Source of the DNA: Planctomycetota bacterium
GTDB taxonomy: Bacteria; Planctomycetota; Planctomycetia; Pirellulales; Pirellulaceae
DNA: 6,465 nt
Assembly: GCA_026692885.1 (NCBI GenBank)
Contig: JAPLNJ010000618.1
Span: forward strand, 1-6,465
Reading direction: 5' to 3'
The notes beneath the pieces are model-generated. The model saw only the letters and a program-made list of their open reading frames with translations. It searched no databases and was not told the origin of the DNA. Each line of letters starts with the position of its first letter. Position 1 is the stretch's first letter. Made by a program: the position numbers and the translations under genes. Of the stretch, positions 1 to 6,465 are shown one piece after another.

Positions 1-30
1 ATGTGGCTTCAGCACAATCGTGGCTCGACT

Positions 31-67
31 TGCGCAGCCTCGGTCACATCGACCGAAGCGTTGAAAC
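31..67 (+). repeat. Diverged hairpin repeat, copy 1 (CRISPR-like, ends GTTGAAAC)
   Basis: This copy contains GGTCACATC (42-50) and AGCGTTGAAAC (57-67). TCGGTC (40-45) pairs with GACCGA (51-56) around a five-base loop, and outside one C/A mismatch GC (37-38) pairs with GC (58-59). The length, central palindrome and GAAAC end resemble type I or III CRISPR repeats, but no undiverged copy is visible in the window. Confidence 0.45.
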
Positions 68-121
68 GCAAGTCCGCAGCGCCGACGGTCGGCCCCGCGG
101 CGTGCCCACGCGCATCTCGGC

Positions 122-157
122 TGCGCGCTCAGGTCACATCCCTCTGAGCGTCGAAAC
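122..157 (+). repeat. Diverged hairpin repeat, copy 2 (CRISPR-like, ends GTCGAAAC)
   Basis: This copy lies 90 bases after copy 1 and shares TGCGC, GGTCACATC (132-140) and AGCGTCGAAAC (147-157, one change). CGCTCAG (126-132) pairs perfectly with CTGAGCG (144-150) around an 11-base loop. The stretch between copies (68-121, 54 bases) is longer than an ordinary spacer. If read as an array in the plus direction, this would be the last, degenerate repeat. Confidence 0.45.
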
Positions 158-471
158 AGCACTGCAGGCGGAAGTCAGAAAACCTTCCCTTTTTCGGTTT
201 ACCACCCTCGGTTCTCGCTACTTCCGCAAATCCTCCCAGACCGCAGTCGCAGGAAGCCATCACACAATTCAAAATCCCGAAACGCCGTTAACGAGAGGGT
301 TCTCGGCACACCGGAACTCGGTCGGCGCGGCCGCTTCTTTTGGCGAACCAGACCGACGTCGGATCGGTCGGCAAGCGGTACGACGGGCCGCTGCGTCGCG
401 ACGGCCAGCCACGCCCGGGGCGCCAGCCGTAGCCATCTCCGCCGGGGCCCCGCGGGCCACAGCGAGGAATC

Positions 472-3400
472 TCAGGAGCCGCTCTTCTCCGCTGGCCCAT
501 AGAGGATGCGGCACTTGACGATCCGCCGATTCAGCACGTCGACGACAAACAGCCGGTCCTGCCAGACGGAAAGGGCCGAGATCGTTCCGAACGGCAGCTC
601 GGGGTGCGGGAACCGGCTACCCTTGCCTTGGCAATCCAGGTTCCCGTAGCTGCCGAATTCCCCGACCAGCTTCCCCGTGGCACAATCAATCACCTGCACG
701 CTGTGCAGGCCGGCGGCATAGAGGTAGCCTCGTCCGTCCAGCGTTTGATGCTGCCGCGAGGTAATGCAGTGGCAGGGCGCAAAAATCGCTTGGGCCTGTC
801 CGATATAGCCGTCCCAGCGGCGGGACCACAATGGTACGCCTCCGGCCGGTGGGAACTTCGACAGCACCAGATAGAAGTCCCAGGGCCGCTCGGCAGGACG
901 GTGCAAGACGTACAAGTTCCCCGCGTCGTCGACCTGGAGGCCGCGCACCGCATCCAGGTTCAGCAGGCTTTTCGTTCGCAGGTTGCCATCCGCATCGTAG
1001 ACATTCACCTGGCGGCGCACGGCGTTGTAGGCACTCACCGGGCGAGCCTTGGGATCGACATCCACTTTGGCGACATAATAGATGTTGCCCTGCCGGTCCA
1101 CCTCCGTGCCGTGATAGACGTCGTGCCAGAAGTTGACCTGCATCGCGGGATCGACGAACAAGGCATTCGTCCCCGTCGCGGCAAACGGAAGGGGGGCACC
1201 GGCGCGGTCGAAACGCAGGATCTCGATCCCCGCCTTTCCCAGTTTCCACCGGTACACCCGACCGTCTTTGCCGAAGATGGAGTCGATAAACAGCGGTTCC
1301 TCCGGGTAGCGGAAGTGACGCTCATGATCGGGCGGCCACCAGGGCGAAGTGGCCTGCAAGCCGAGGTTGTTGAAGAACACGGGCGGCCACTTCTTGAGCA
1401 CGTTGCCCGCCTGGTCGATCCGGTACACCGTGCCGTACTGTTTGAGTCGGTAGTTGGAATCATCTTCGGCGTACAAGTCGCCGGTCTGCGGATCGATATT
1501 CAGAATCGGCTGATTGCCGCTTTGCCGAGGAAAGGACAGCGTCTCGCCATTGTCCCCCCAGTCCGCCTTCAGCGACAGATCGTGGCCTGCCAACTGCAGC
1601 AAGCGTCCCGGACCGGAGCCATTGGCCACCCAGACCAGCGGCGGCGACACTCCGGCGTCCACGGCGATCTGCACGACATCCGCATGCAGCGGCGCGGAAG
1701 TGGCCACGAGACGAGGTTCTTGCCAACTCTTGAGCTTGATCAGTCGCGTCGGCTCTCCCGCGTCTTGCTGCGCCGCGCGGAAATAGTCTTGCTGGATCGA
1801 TGGCAGCGTACGCTCCACGATGGGCTGGTCGGGCGTTCGTGGCCGCGCCGCCAGGAGCACGTACAGGTGCTGCTCGCGGTCGATGGCCAAAGCCGTCGGG
1901 CCGTGGAGGGGAACCTGCTTTCCCTCGTGTTCGTAATGCGTGATCGAGGCGGCCACGCGTCCATCTTCCCCCAGCACTTGCAGGCGGTTGTGCCCGGCAT
2001 CGGCCACAATCAGATGCTGGCCGTCGTGGACCAACCCGCTTGGCCCGGCGAAGCCCCCGAAGGCATCCCGTGCTTCGAAGTGGACGCCCTCGTGCATCCG
2101 GCACTTCCAAACGTACGCCCCGCGGCCCTCCGTTCCCGACAGTTCCCGATGGTACGTGACATTCTCTTGGCCCACCTCCCAATGATAGGCAAAATTCTTC
2201 GTCGGGCGGGAACTCTGCCCGGCCGAGACGTACAGCATGCCGTTGCGGTCGAAACAAAAGTACGGGTAGTGAAGCGAGTGAAAGGGCAGGTAGTTCTGCA
2301 GATCCTGGACGTTCAAGAAGTCCTGGGTCCAGTCGTGGCTTTCGAACGGTTCATTGCGGCCGCGATGATAGGCCGAGGTCCAACCCTCCAGCGGCAGGCT
2401 CCCGTCCGGCCGCATTCTCCAGAGCGTCCCGCGGTAGACGTTGGACAGGATCAGGTCGCCGTTGGGTGCCAGCGCCATCTTCTGAGGCAGATGCCACCAG
2501 GCGCCGTACAGGGAGAGCGAGCCGCACAGCGTTTCGAAGAATTTCGGGACCACCAGGTCGGTCCCGCCTTCGCGGGCCATCATGCGGCACAGATCCTGCA
2601 CGTTGGCGCGCGGTAACGTAGGATGGAACGGCATGATGGTCCGCAGGTATTGGCCTTGCCGGTCGAAGACCCGTAGTTCCGACGCCTCCCTCGCGCGTCG
2701 CGGATCGGAGAGCACGTACAGTTCCCCCTGCTGCTCGTTCACCGCCAGATCCCAGATGCTGCCCCGTGCGTGCGGATCACCCGCGAGCAGGAATCCCTCC
2801 AATTCCAGCCGGACCGCGCCCGTGGTGCCCGGGTGAGCCGAACCCGGTCCCAGCTCGATGGTCTGTTCACGCTGTTCGGCCAGAAACGCTCGTTGCGCGC
2901 TCGCGGGTGGGACGTACACGTTCACGCCCCATTGGGCGCCCGAGGAGGACGGGTCGGGCTTCGGTTTGGCGTAGTCGGGAGCGGGGAGACTCGCGCGTGC
3001 CGGGATGCCCGTCAGGGTTCCCCAGTCGCCGGGATTGGCGGACGTGCTGTGCGCGTGTGTCCCGCCGGGCCCCGGCGGAGTCCCCGGCCAGCCCAGAGTT
3101 TCCTGTCCGGGCACGCCGGAGCGTCGGACGTTGAATCCGATCGTGGAGGCGAGCGTCTTGTTCTTGCAGAAGATGTCGAACGGCAGAGCGATCTCGGCCG
3201 TCCACGCCTCCGGGCCCTTCACCGCGGCCGACTTGAGTTTCGGTTGCCACGTCCGGTCGTGCCAAGGTGGCGAGGATTCGTGATAGGAGCAGAAGACCTG
3301 GTCGCCCCTTTCGGGGCTGATCCGGATTCGGTAGTAGGAATTCCGATCGCCGTTGGAGTTGATAAGCAGCTCGGCAAATTCTACTTCCTTCGAGGGCTTG

Positions 3401-3705
3401 CCGGCCTTGACATCTCCAGCCGTGGCAACCTTCCCGGGACAGCTTAGAGCCACATACAGCTGATTGGCGTCACGCAGGATGAATGCTTCTGTGGCGGGTC
3501 TTCCCGGCTCGCCGTGGGCATCCTTGAGCGGCCCCGTTCTGGCCGCGTTCTGCCAACACGGCTCGTCGAGTCTTCCGTCAATCGCCGGCATGGAATCCAC
3601 CAGCGGCACCCGCAACACCGGGCATTGGTCGGGCCTACTTTCCGCACCCGACGCGCCGCCAAGGCACCACGACCAAACCAGTACTGCGACGCTTACAGTT
3701 TTCAT
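472..3705 (-). CDS. Secreted CBM9-like / NHL-type beta-propeller protein (1077 aa)
   Basis: The molecular function is unknown; it is probably a periplasmic or secreted binding or scaffold protein. Residues 1-21 look like a Sec signal peptide: K2, a hydrophobic stretch, then GGASGA before E22. Residues about 33-233 resemble carbohydrate-binding family 9-like domains: an opening AIDGRLDEPCW, a central LYVALSCPG, AWTAEIALPFDIF, and a closing GDWGTLTG. A Pro/Gly/Ser-rich linker lies around 206-257. From about 310 to 1070 there are repeated propeller strands of NHL type, for example IVADAGHNRLQVLGEDG (566-582), LALAPNGDLILSNV-like at 410-423, VDDAGNLYVLHRP (925-937) and RLFVVDVLNRRIVKCRI near the end. 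There is no CxxCH motif, so it is not itself a c-type cytochrome. It has about 15 cysteines, including CHC at 978-980. The ATG at 3703-3705 is favoured by the signal peptide and by GAAAGG seven bases upstream. It follows the HzsA-like gene by 33 bases, so co-transcription is likely. The coding call is firm; the domain names are by eye. Confidence 0.93.
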   Translation of the reverse strand: MKTVSVAVLVWSWCLGGASGAESRPDQCPVLRVPLVDSMPAIDGRLDEPCWQNAARTGPLKDAHGEPGRPATEAFILRDANQLYVALSCPGKVATAGDVKAGKPSKEVEFAELLINSNGDRNSYYRIRISPERGDQVFCSYHESSPPWHDRTWQPKLKSAAVKGPEAWTAEIALPFDIFCKNKTLASTIGFNVRRSGVPGQETLGWPGTPPGPGGTHAHSTSANPGDWGTLTGIPARASLPAPDYAKPKPDPSSSGAQWGVNVYVPPASAQRAFLAEQREQTIELGPGSAHPGTTGAVRLELEGFLLAGDPHARGSIWDLAVNEQQGELYVLSDPRRAREASELRVFDRQGQYLRTIMPFHPTLPRANVQDLCRMMAREGGTDLVVPKFFETLCGSLSLYGAWWHLPQKMALAPNGDLILSNVYRGTLWRMRPDGSLPLEGWTSAYHRGRNEPFESHDWTQDFLNVQDLQNYLPFHSLHYPYFCFDRNGMLYVSAGQSSRPTKNFAYHWEVGQENVTYHRELSGTEGRGAYVWKCRMHEGVHFEARDAFGGFAGPSGLVHDGQHLIVADAGHNRLQVLGEDGRVAASITHYEHEGKQVPLHGPTALAIDREQHLYVLLAARPRTPDQPIVERTLPSIQQDYFRAAQQDAGEPTRLIKLKSWQEPRLVATSAPLHADVVQIAVDAGVSPPLVWVANGSGPGRLLQLAGHDLSLKADWGDNGETLSFPRQSGNQPILNIDPQTGDLYAEDDSNYRLKQYGTVYRIDQAGNVLKKWPPVFFNNLGLQATSPWWPPDHERHFRYPEEPLFIDSIFGKDGRVYRWKLGKAGIEILRFDRAGAPLPFAATGTNALFVDPAMQVNFWHDVYHGTEVDRQGNIYYVAKVDVDPKARPVSAYNAVRRQVNVYDADGNLRTKSLLNLDAVRGLQVDDAGNLYVLHRPAERPWDFYLVLSKFPPAGGVPLWSRRWDGYIGQAQAIFAPCHCITSRQHQTLDGRGYLYAAGLHSVQVIDCATGKLVGEFGSYGNLDCQGKGSRFPHPELPFGTISALSVWQDRLFVVDVLNRRIVKCRILYGPAEKSGS
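3643..3705 (-). other. Signal peptide of the CBM9/NHL protein
   Basis: The first 21 residues have a lysine at position 2, a hydrophobic core (VAVLVWSWCL) and a small-residue end GGASGA, with S19 at -3 and A21 at -1 for signal peptidase I. The cysteine at 14 has no proper lipobox before it (VWSW-C), so a lipoprotein is less likely. Export to the periplasm or beyond is inferred. Confidence 0.75.
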
Positions 3706-3712
3706 CAGGGCG

Positions 3713-3718
3713 CCTTTC
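3713..3718 (-). promoter_or_regulatory. Ribosome binding site for the CBM9/NHL gene
   Basis: Read on the minus strand this is GAAAGG, seven bases before the ATG at 3705. It lies in the 33-base gap between the two genes, which shows no promoter-like or terminator-like structure. This supports both the chosen start and translation from a shared transcript. Confidence 0.65.
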
Positions 3719-3738
3719 GAAGTTGAAGGTGGGGATGC

Positions 3739-6465
3739 CTACCGTACCGTGGCGATCCGCTTTTGTCGTTGCTCCGCTACCTTGCGGACCCAGCAACTCA
3801 GGCACAGACAGTTCTCGTCGCGGCCGCAGGTGCCAGCGATGTCGTGATACGGCAATGGCTGGATGGCCGCATCCACGAGTTGGCGCATCTTCCGGTAATC
3901 GGCGTCGTCGCTGCGTTTCCAGCCGCCCTGCGCGAGCTGTCCCCAGCCGCCCGCGTCAATCGCCAACGGCGCCTTGAGGATGCGGCTCTCCTCCGGCCAC
4001 GCGACGTTGACCAGCGCCGCGAACGGTTGTCCGGCCAACTCGTCGCCGAACCTCTGGCGAACGTGTGCGCGGAGCGTCTTCTCGCCTTCGGGGTTCGGCT
4101 GGCGCCACTCGTCCTTGTTCCAGGAATACGTGCCGTAGAGCGGAGCGTTGACGTCGAGCCAGTCGAAAACTCGCTGGCGGCTCTCAGGGTCGAGTTGAAC
4201 TTGCTCGTGGCCCTTCAAGAGCAGCCCGGCGAGCGTGCCGCCGTGAGCGAAATAGTCTTTCGGTCGGCTATACCAAGTCTCGCCCATGTACTGGGCGATC
4301 TTGACCCAGCGCCCGTCCCCCGTCAGCGATGCGTAGGCGGTGCTGGCCAACAGGGATCCGTAGCTCGTGGCGACTTGTTGCTCGGTGGCTTCGAGCGTGC
4401 CGAGGAGATTGATCTTGCCGGCCGTTTCCCTCAAGCCGTGGCAGTCGATGCAGTAACGGTCCAACACCGGCTGCACGGTCTTGGCAAAGCTGAGGCCGCC
4501 CAGATATTGGGGGCCGGCCGGCGGCTCCAGCTGCAGAACAGCCTGCCCGGCCGGTGGCGGCGGTCGAATCGTGGGGCTGGACGTGCGCGGCTCGTGGCAG
4601 CCGACACAACTCGCTTGCTCGCCCGGCTGCAAGTGGGTGAACGTTCGCATCGTCATCACGGCCATGCCGTTCTCGTCCAGGGCCTGGAATTGCAGCGGCA
4701 TACCGGCCGGGGCCTCAAACGTCACCGAGCCGCTCTCGTCCACGGGCACGGTGCCGACTACCCGCTTGAGCACCTCGAAGGTCACGCGGCTGGAGAACGG
4801 CACGCGCTGGGTGGGTTGGGGAATGATTTCGTTGACGCGCAGCCGCCGAATCGTGCCGCGGGGAATGTCTTGTGTGCTCCGGTAGATGTCCTGAACGTGG
4901 AAGACGCCCGTGGCTTGCGTCTGGATGTCGGCCGCCAGCGATGGCAGCGCCGGCGGCATCGGCCGCGGACGAACGGGCAGCGGCTCGAAGCAGGAGATTT
5001 CGGGATCGCGATAGATCAACTCCCGCCCACCCAACGTGTCCACCAGGTAGATCCCGTAGGCGTTGTGCCGCGGCGTGGACGCCATGGACCCGGGGTACGG
5101 ATCGCAGCTGAACTCGGCCAGGAACAGGTCTTCGCTGAGTGGAAACGGGCTGCCGAAACTGACCGGCGAATGGGCCTCCGATTCCGGAAACGTGGCCTCC
5201 GGCGTCAGTCGCGTGATGGCCTCCAGTCCGTCCTCGGCAATCGTGCGGTCAATGAGAATCAACGACCCGGCATGGATCGTGTGGTGCCCGGCCGTCGTGG
5301 AGACGATCTTGTGCGAGCCGGGAATGGGCCTCGACTGACAGATGCGGCAAGGGTTGGGCGTGTAGTTGCCGAAGTAGTGGCCGGCGCCCGTGCCGTCGGG
5401 CCGAATGGTCCACAAGCCAAGCGTGGGGATCACCGGCCGGTTGATGTAATCCCAACGGGTCCAGAGGATCCGTCCGTCGGGCATCACCACCGGGTCCCAT
5501 TCATTGGCTTCGCCGAACGAGAGCTGGCGGAGGTTCGACCCGTCGGCGTCGCAACGATAGAGAAGATAGGTCGGACAGTAACGTCCTCCGGTGTGGCACC
5601 GCACGCCCCCTTGGTTGCGAGTCGAGATGAAGGCCAATCCGCCGTCTGGCAAGTAACAAGGATCGTAGTCCTCGCAGAGCACGGTCATCCTGCCGCCGGC
5701 TCCGGCCAACGGATCGTCGTCTCTGCCGGTGATTTGTCGCAGGCCCGTGCCGTCCACGCGAATCTCGTGGAGGAAGAATTGCCATAGGTCGCGGGGCCGC
5801 GTGTGATCGGCATAAGCAAACACAATCCGAGTGCCGTCGAACGACAAGTCCGCGTGCATCGCGCAACCCGCCGGCAGTTGGCCTTTCAGCAACACCGTCT
5901 CCGTCGGCCGGCCGGTTTTCCAATCGTCAAGGATGACCAACCCAGGCCCCGTGCCGTTGTGCATTCCGAAGTAGTTGTCCCCCGGCGCGCTGAGGACCGG
6001 CGGCGGCCGTTTGCTCACCAGCAGCCGGTCGAAATCGAGCGCGGGGTGCGAGAAGATGATCCGCCGCCGCAGGTCAACTGCCCGGGCAAACAGCTGTCGT
6101 GCGGTCGTAGTATCACTCCCTCGCCCCGGTATTCCGGGGAGAGGGTCGGGGTGAGGGGTCTTCGACCATTCTTGAGCGGCTTGGTCGAGGTGCTCTTCGA
6201 GCGTCTCGAGTTCCCCGGCCAGCTGCGGCCGCGGCGCGGTCCGTTCCACAAATGCGAGCGTCTTGCGGGCTAACTCCAGTCGCTGTTGGGCACGGGCAAG
6301 ATAGTAGGCCTGGGATGCCTCGCTCCCGGTCGGCGCATATTCATTCCACACCCCGTCGCGTCGCTCCATCTCCATCTCGATCTGCGATTGCCGGTCACGG
6401 AAGTCTCGGGCCACTTGGTCCCACAGCGATTCCCGGATCTGCCGGTACTCCATCGCGCGGGCGAA
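3739..6465 (-). CDS. HzsA-like dihaem beta-propeller protein, 5' end cut by window
   Basis: This is a relative of the hydrazine synthase alpha subunit; its reaction is unknown. Numbering is from the methionine codon at 6451-6453. The frame stays open to the window edge (FARA before that Met), no Shine-Dalgarno sequence is visible and no signal peptide follows, so the true start is probably upstream. Residues 1-135 are mostly helical and charged. Residues about 140-500 form a TolB/WD40-like propeller, with LSFDGTRIVFAYAD (203-216), YLPDGGLAFISTR (267-279) and VMPDGRILWTRWD (323-335). ELIYRDPEISCFEPLPVRPR (478-497) and the stretch 571-620 match the HzsA-type middle domain, ending in haem motif C616-VG-CH620. 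A cytochrome-c-like segment follows, with C668-ID-CH672. The tail has a cysteine cluster at 876-887. The gene ends in TAG 33 bases before the CBM9/NHL gene. Covalent haem implies maturation outside the cytoplasm. Family assignment is strong; enzymatic activity should not be inferred from it. Confidence 0.93.
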   Translation of the reverse strand, partial: FARAMEYRQIRESLWDQVARDFRDRQSQIEMEMERRDGVWNEYAPTGSEASQAYYLARAQQRLELARKTLAFVERTAPRPQLAGELETLEEHLDQAAQEWSKTPHPDPLPGIPGRGSDTTTARQLFARAVDLRRRIIFSHPALDFDRLLVSKRPPPVLSAPGDNYFGMHNGTGPGLVILDDWKTGRPTETVLLKGQLPAGCAMHADLSFDGTRIVFAYADHTRPRDLWQFFLHEIRVDGTGLRQITGRDDDPLAGAGGRMTVLCEDYDPCYLPDGGLAFISTRNQGGVRCHTGGRYCPTYLLYRCDADGSNLRQLSFGEANEWDPVVMPDGRILWTRWDYINRPVIPTLGLWTIRPDGTGAGHYFGNYTPNPCRICQSRPIPGSHKIVSTTAGHHTIHAGSLILIDRTIAEDGLEAITRLTPEATFPESEAHSPVSFGSPFPLSEDLFLAEFSCDPYPGSMASTPRHNAYGIYLVDTLGGRELIYRDPEISCFEPLPVRPRPMPPALPSLAADIQTQATGVFHVQDIYRSTQDIPRGTIRRLRVNEIIPQPTQRVPFSSRVTFEVLKRVVGTVPVDESGSVTFEAPAGMPLQFQALDENGMAVMTMRTFTHLQPGEQASCVGCHEPRTSSPTIRPPPPAGQAVLQLEPPAGPQYLGGLSFAKTVQPVLDRYCIDCHGLRETAGKINLLGTLEATEQQVATSYGSLLASTAYASLTGDGRWVKIAQYMGETWYSRPKDYFAHGGTLAGLLLKGHEQVQLDPESRQRVFDWLDVNAPLYGTYSWNKDEWRQPNPEGEKTLRAHVRQRFGDELAGQPFAALVNVAWPEESRILKAPLAIDAGGWGQLAQGGWKRSDDADYRKMRQLVDAAIQPLPYHDIAGTCGRDENCLCLSCWVRKVAEQRQKRIATVR
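3793..3828 (-). other. C-terminal cysteine cluster C-x5-C-x-C-x2-C
   Basis: C876, C882, C884 and C887 fall within TCGRDENCLCLSCW, 17 residues before the stop, with a histidine at 870 just upstream (YHD). Four closely spaced cysteines could bind a metal or iron-sulfur centre or form disulfides. No CxxCH is present, so this is not a third c-type haem site. The role is unknown. Confidence 0.6.
4438..4452 (-). other. Second c-type haem-binding motif (CIDCH)
   Basis: Residues C668-I-D-C671-H672 lie in SFAKTVQPVLDRYCIDCHG, the usual opening of the small cytochrome-c-like segment found in many planctomycete proteins. H672 is the likely proximal haem ligand. A distal methionine is not obvious; M725 in AQYMGETW is one candidate by position. 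Confidence 0.85.
4594..4608 (-). other. First c-type haem-binding motif (CVGCH)
   Basis: Residues C616-V-G-C619-H620 follow the HzsA-type middle domain, within the context GEQASCVGCHEPR that is typical of this family. The two cysteines would attach haem through thioethers. In the hydrazine synthase structure, as I recall it, the equivalent haem has an unusual tyrosine ligand four residues after the motif histidine; here that position is T624. Confidence 0.85.
6116..6158. repeat. REP-like hairpin repeat inserted in frame in the HzsA-like gene
   Basis: The arms CCCTCGCCCCGG (6118-6129) and CCGGGGAGAGGG (6134-6145) pair in 11 of 12 positions around a TATT loop, followed by TCGGGGTGAGGGG. This is the well-known class of bacterial intergenic palindromic repeat whose phantom translations read 'LTPTLSP.. 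RGEG' or 'PHPDPLPG'. Here it is translated in the gene's own frame as TPHPDPLPGIPGRGS (99-113), within an otherwise helical, charged region. It does not break the frame. No clear target-site duplication is visible. Confidence 0.8.

Larger units (their letters stand above)
1..471. other. Region with no supported gene, downstream of the operon
   Basis: No open frame here has the character of a real protein. The longest, plus strand 3-518, overlaps the end of the CBM9/NHL gene and has Arg/Ala/Ser-rich shadow composition. Besides the two hairpin repeats there is a modestly AT-richer patch around 175-290 and short GC-rich inverted repeats (351-356 with 364-369; 446-450 with 454-458). None has a T-run, so no rho-independent terminator for the minus-strand operon can be assigned. 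No tRNA or rRNA is recognised. Confidence 0.6.

Noticed and set aside
180..200. AAACC/GGTTT inverted repeat as terminator
   Set aside because: It is a weak five-base AT-rich stem with an 11-base loop and no proper T tract, and it lies about 270 bases past the stop.
257..283. Possible third copy of the hairpin repeat (ends CGAAAC at 278-283)
   Set aside because: It shares only the CGAAAC end and a short CATCAC-like string, is not in register with the 90-base spacing, and shows no matching stem.
351..369. GACCGA/TCGGTC inverted repeat as terminator for the operon
   Set aside because: It is only a six-base stem with no T-run in the minus-strand direction.
3..518. 171-residue plus-strand open frame across the downstream region
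   Set aside because: It overlaps the end of the CBM9/NHL gene, has low-complexity Arg/Ala/Ser composition, and its only internal repeat (HIDRSVET / HIPLSVET) is the translation of the two DNA hairpin repeats.
604..2616. 670-residue plus-strand open frame antisense to the CBM9/NHL gene
   Set aside because: It is a shadow caused by high GC and third-position bias. It has no recognisable domain, a composition rich in Arg/Val/Gln/His, and it opposes a gene with a clear signal peptide and domains.
3062..3078. GC-rich palindrome inside the CBM9/NHL gene
   Set aside because: It is explained by the codons of the Pro/Gly linker (residues about 209-215).
3763..5787. 674-residue plus-strand open frame antisense to the HzsA-like gene
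   Set aside because: Same reason: it mirrors the conserved HzsA-like coding frame and shows no domain or ribosome binding site of its own.

Overview
The window is high-GC bacterial DNA. It holds two large genes in the same direction on the minus strand, separated by only 33 bases, followed by about 470 bases with no convincing gene. The domain mix suggests a planctomycete (Planctomycetota): a secreted NHL-type propeller protein with a carbohydrate-binding-family-9-like front end, and a hydrazine-synthase-alpha-like (HzsA-like) multihaem propeller protein. The intragenic 'TPHPDPLPG' repeat also fits high-GC environmental bacteria of this kind. This taxonomic reading is inference from family knowledge, not from a search.

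Layout in transcription order, right to left. (1) 6465 to 3739 is an HzsA-like protein whose start lies beyond the window edge. It has a helical N-terminal region, a TolB/WD40-like beta-propeller, the HzsA-type middle domain ending in a CxxCH haem motif, a second cytochrome-c-like segment with another CxxCH, and a cysteine-rich C-terminal tail. A 43-base REP-like hairpin repeat sits in frame inside its N-terminal region. (2) 3738 to 3706 is a short spacer carrying the ribosome binding site of the second gene. (3) 3705 to 472 is a 1077-residue protein with a signal peptide, a CBM9-like domain and a long NHL-like beta-propeller region. (4) 471 to 1 holds no supported gene. It contains two diverged copies of a roughly 36-base hairpin repeat ending in GAAAC, 90 bases apart, with paired compensatory changes in the stem. 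These may be decayed CRISPR repeats at the distal end of an array outside the window, or another structured repeat.

The two proteins are probably co-transcribed and both act outside the cytoplasm. A plausible but untested reading is a periplasmic pair in which the dihaem HzsA-like protein does redox chemistry or electron transfer and the CBM9/NHL protein is a binding or scaffolding partner. The HzsA-like protein should not be called a hydrazine synthase: such relatives are widespread in planctomycetes that do not perform anammox, and no other hydrazine-pathway gene is visible here.
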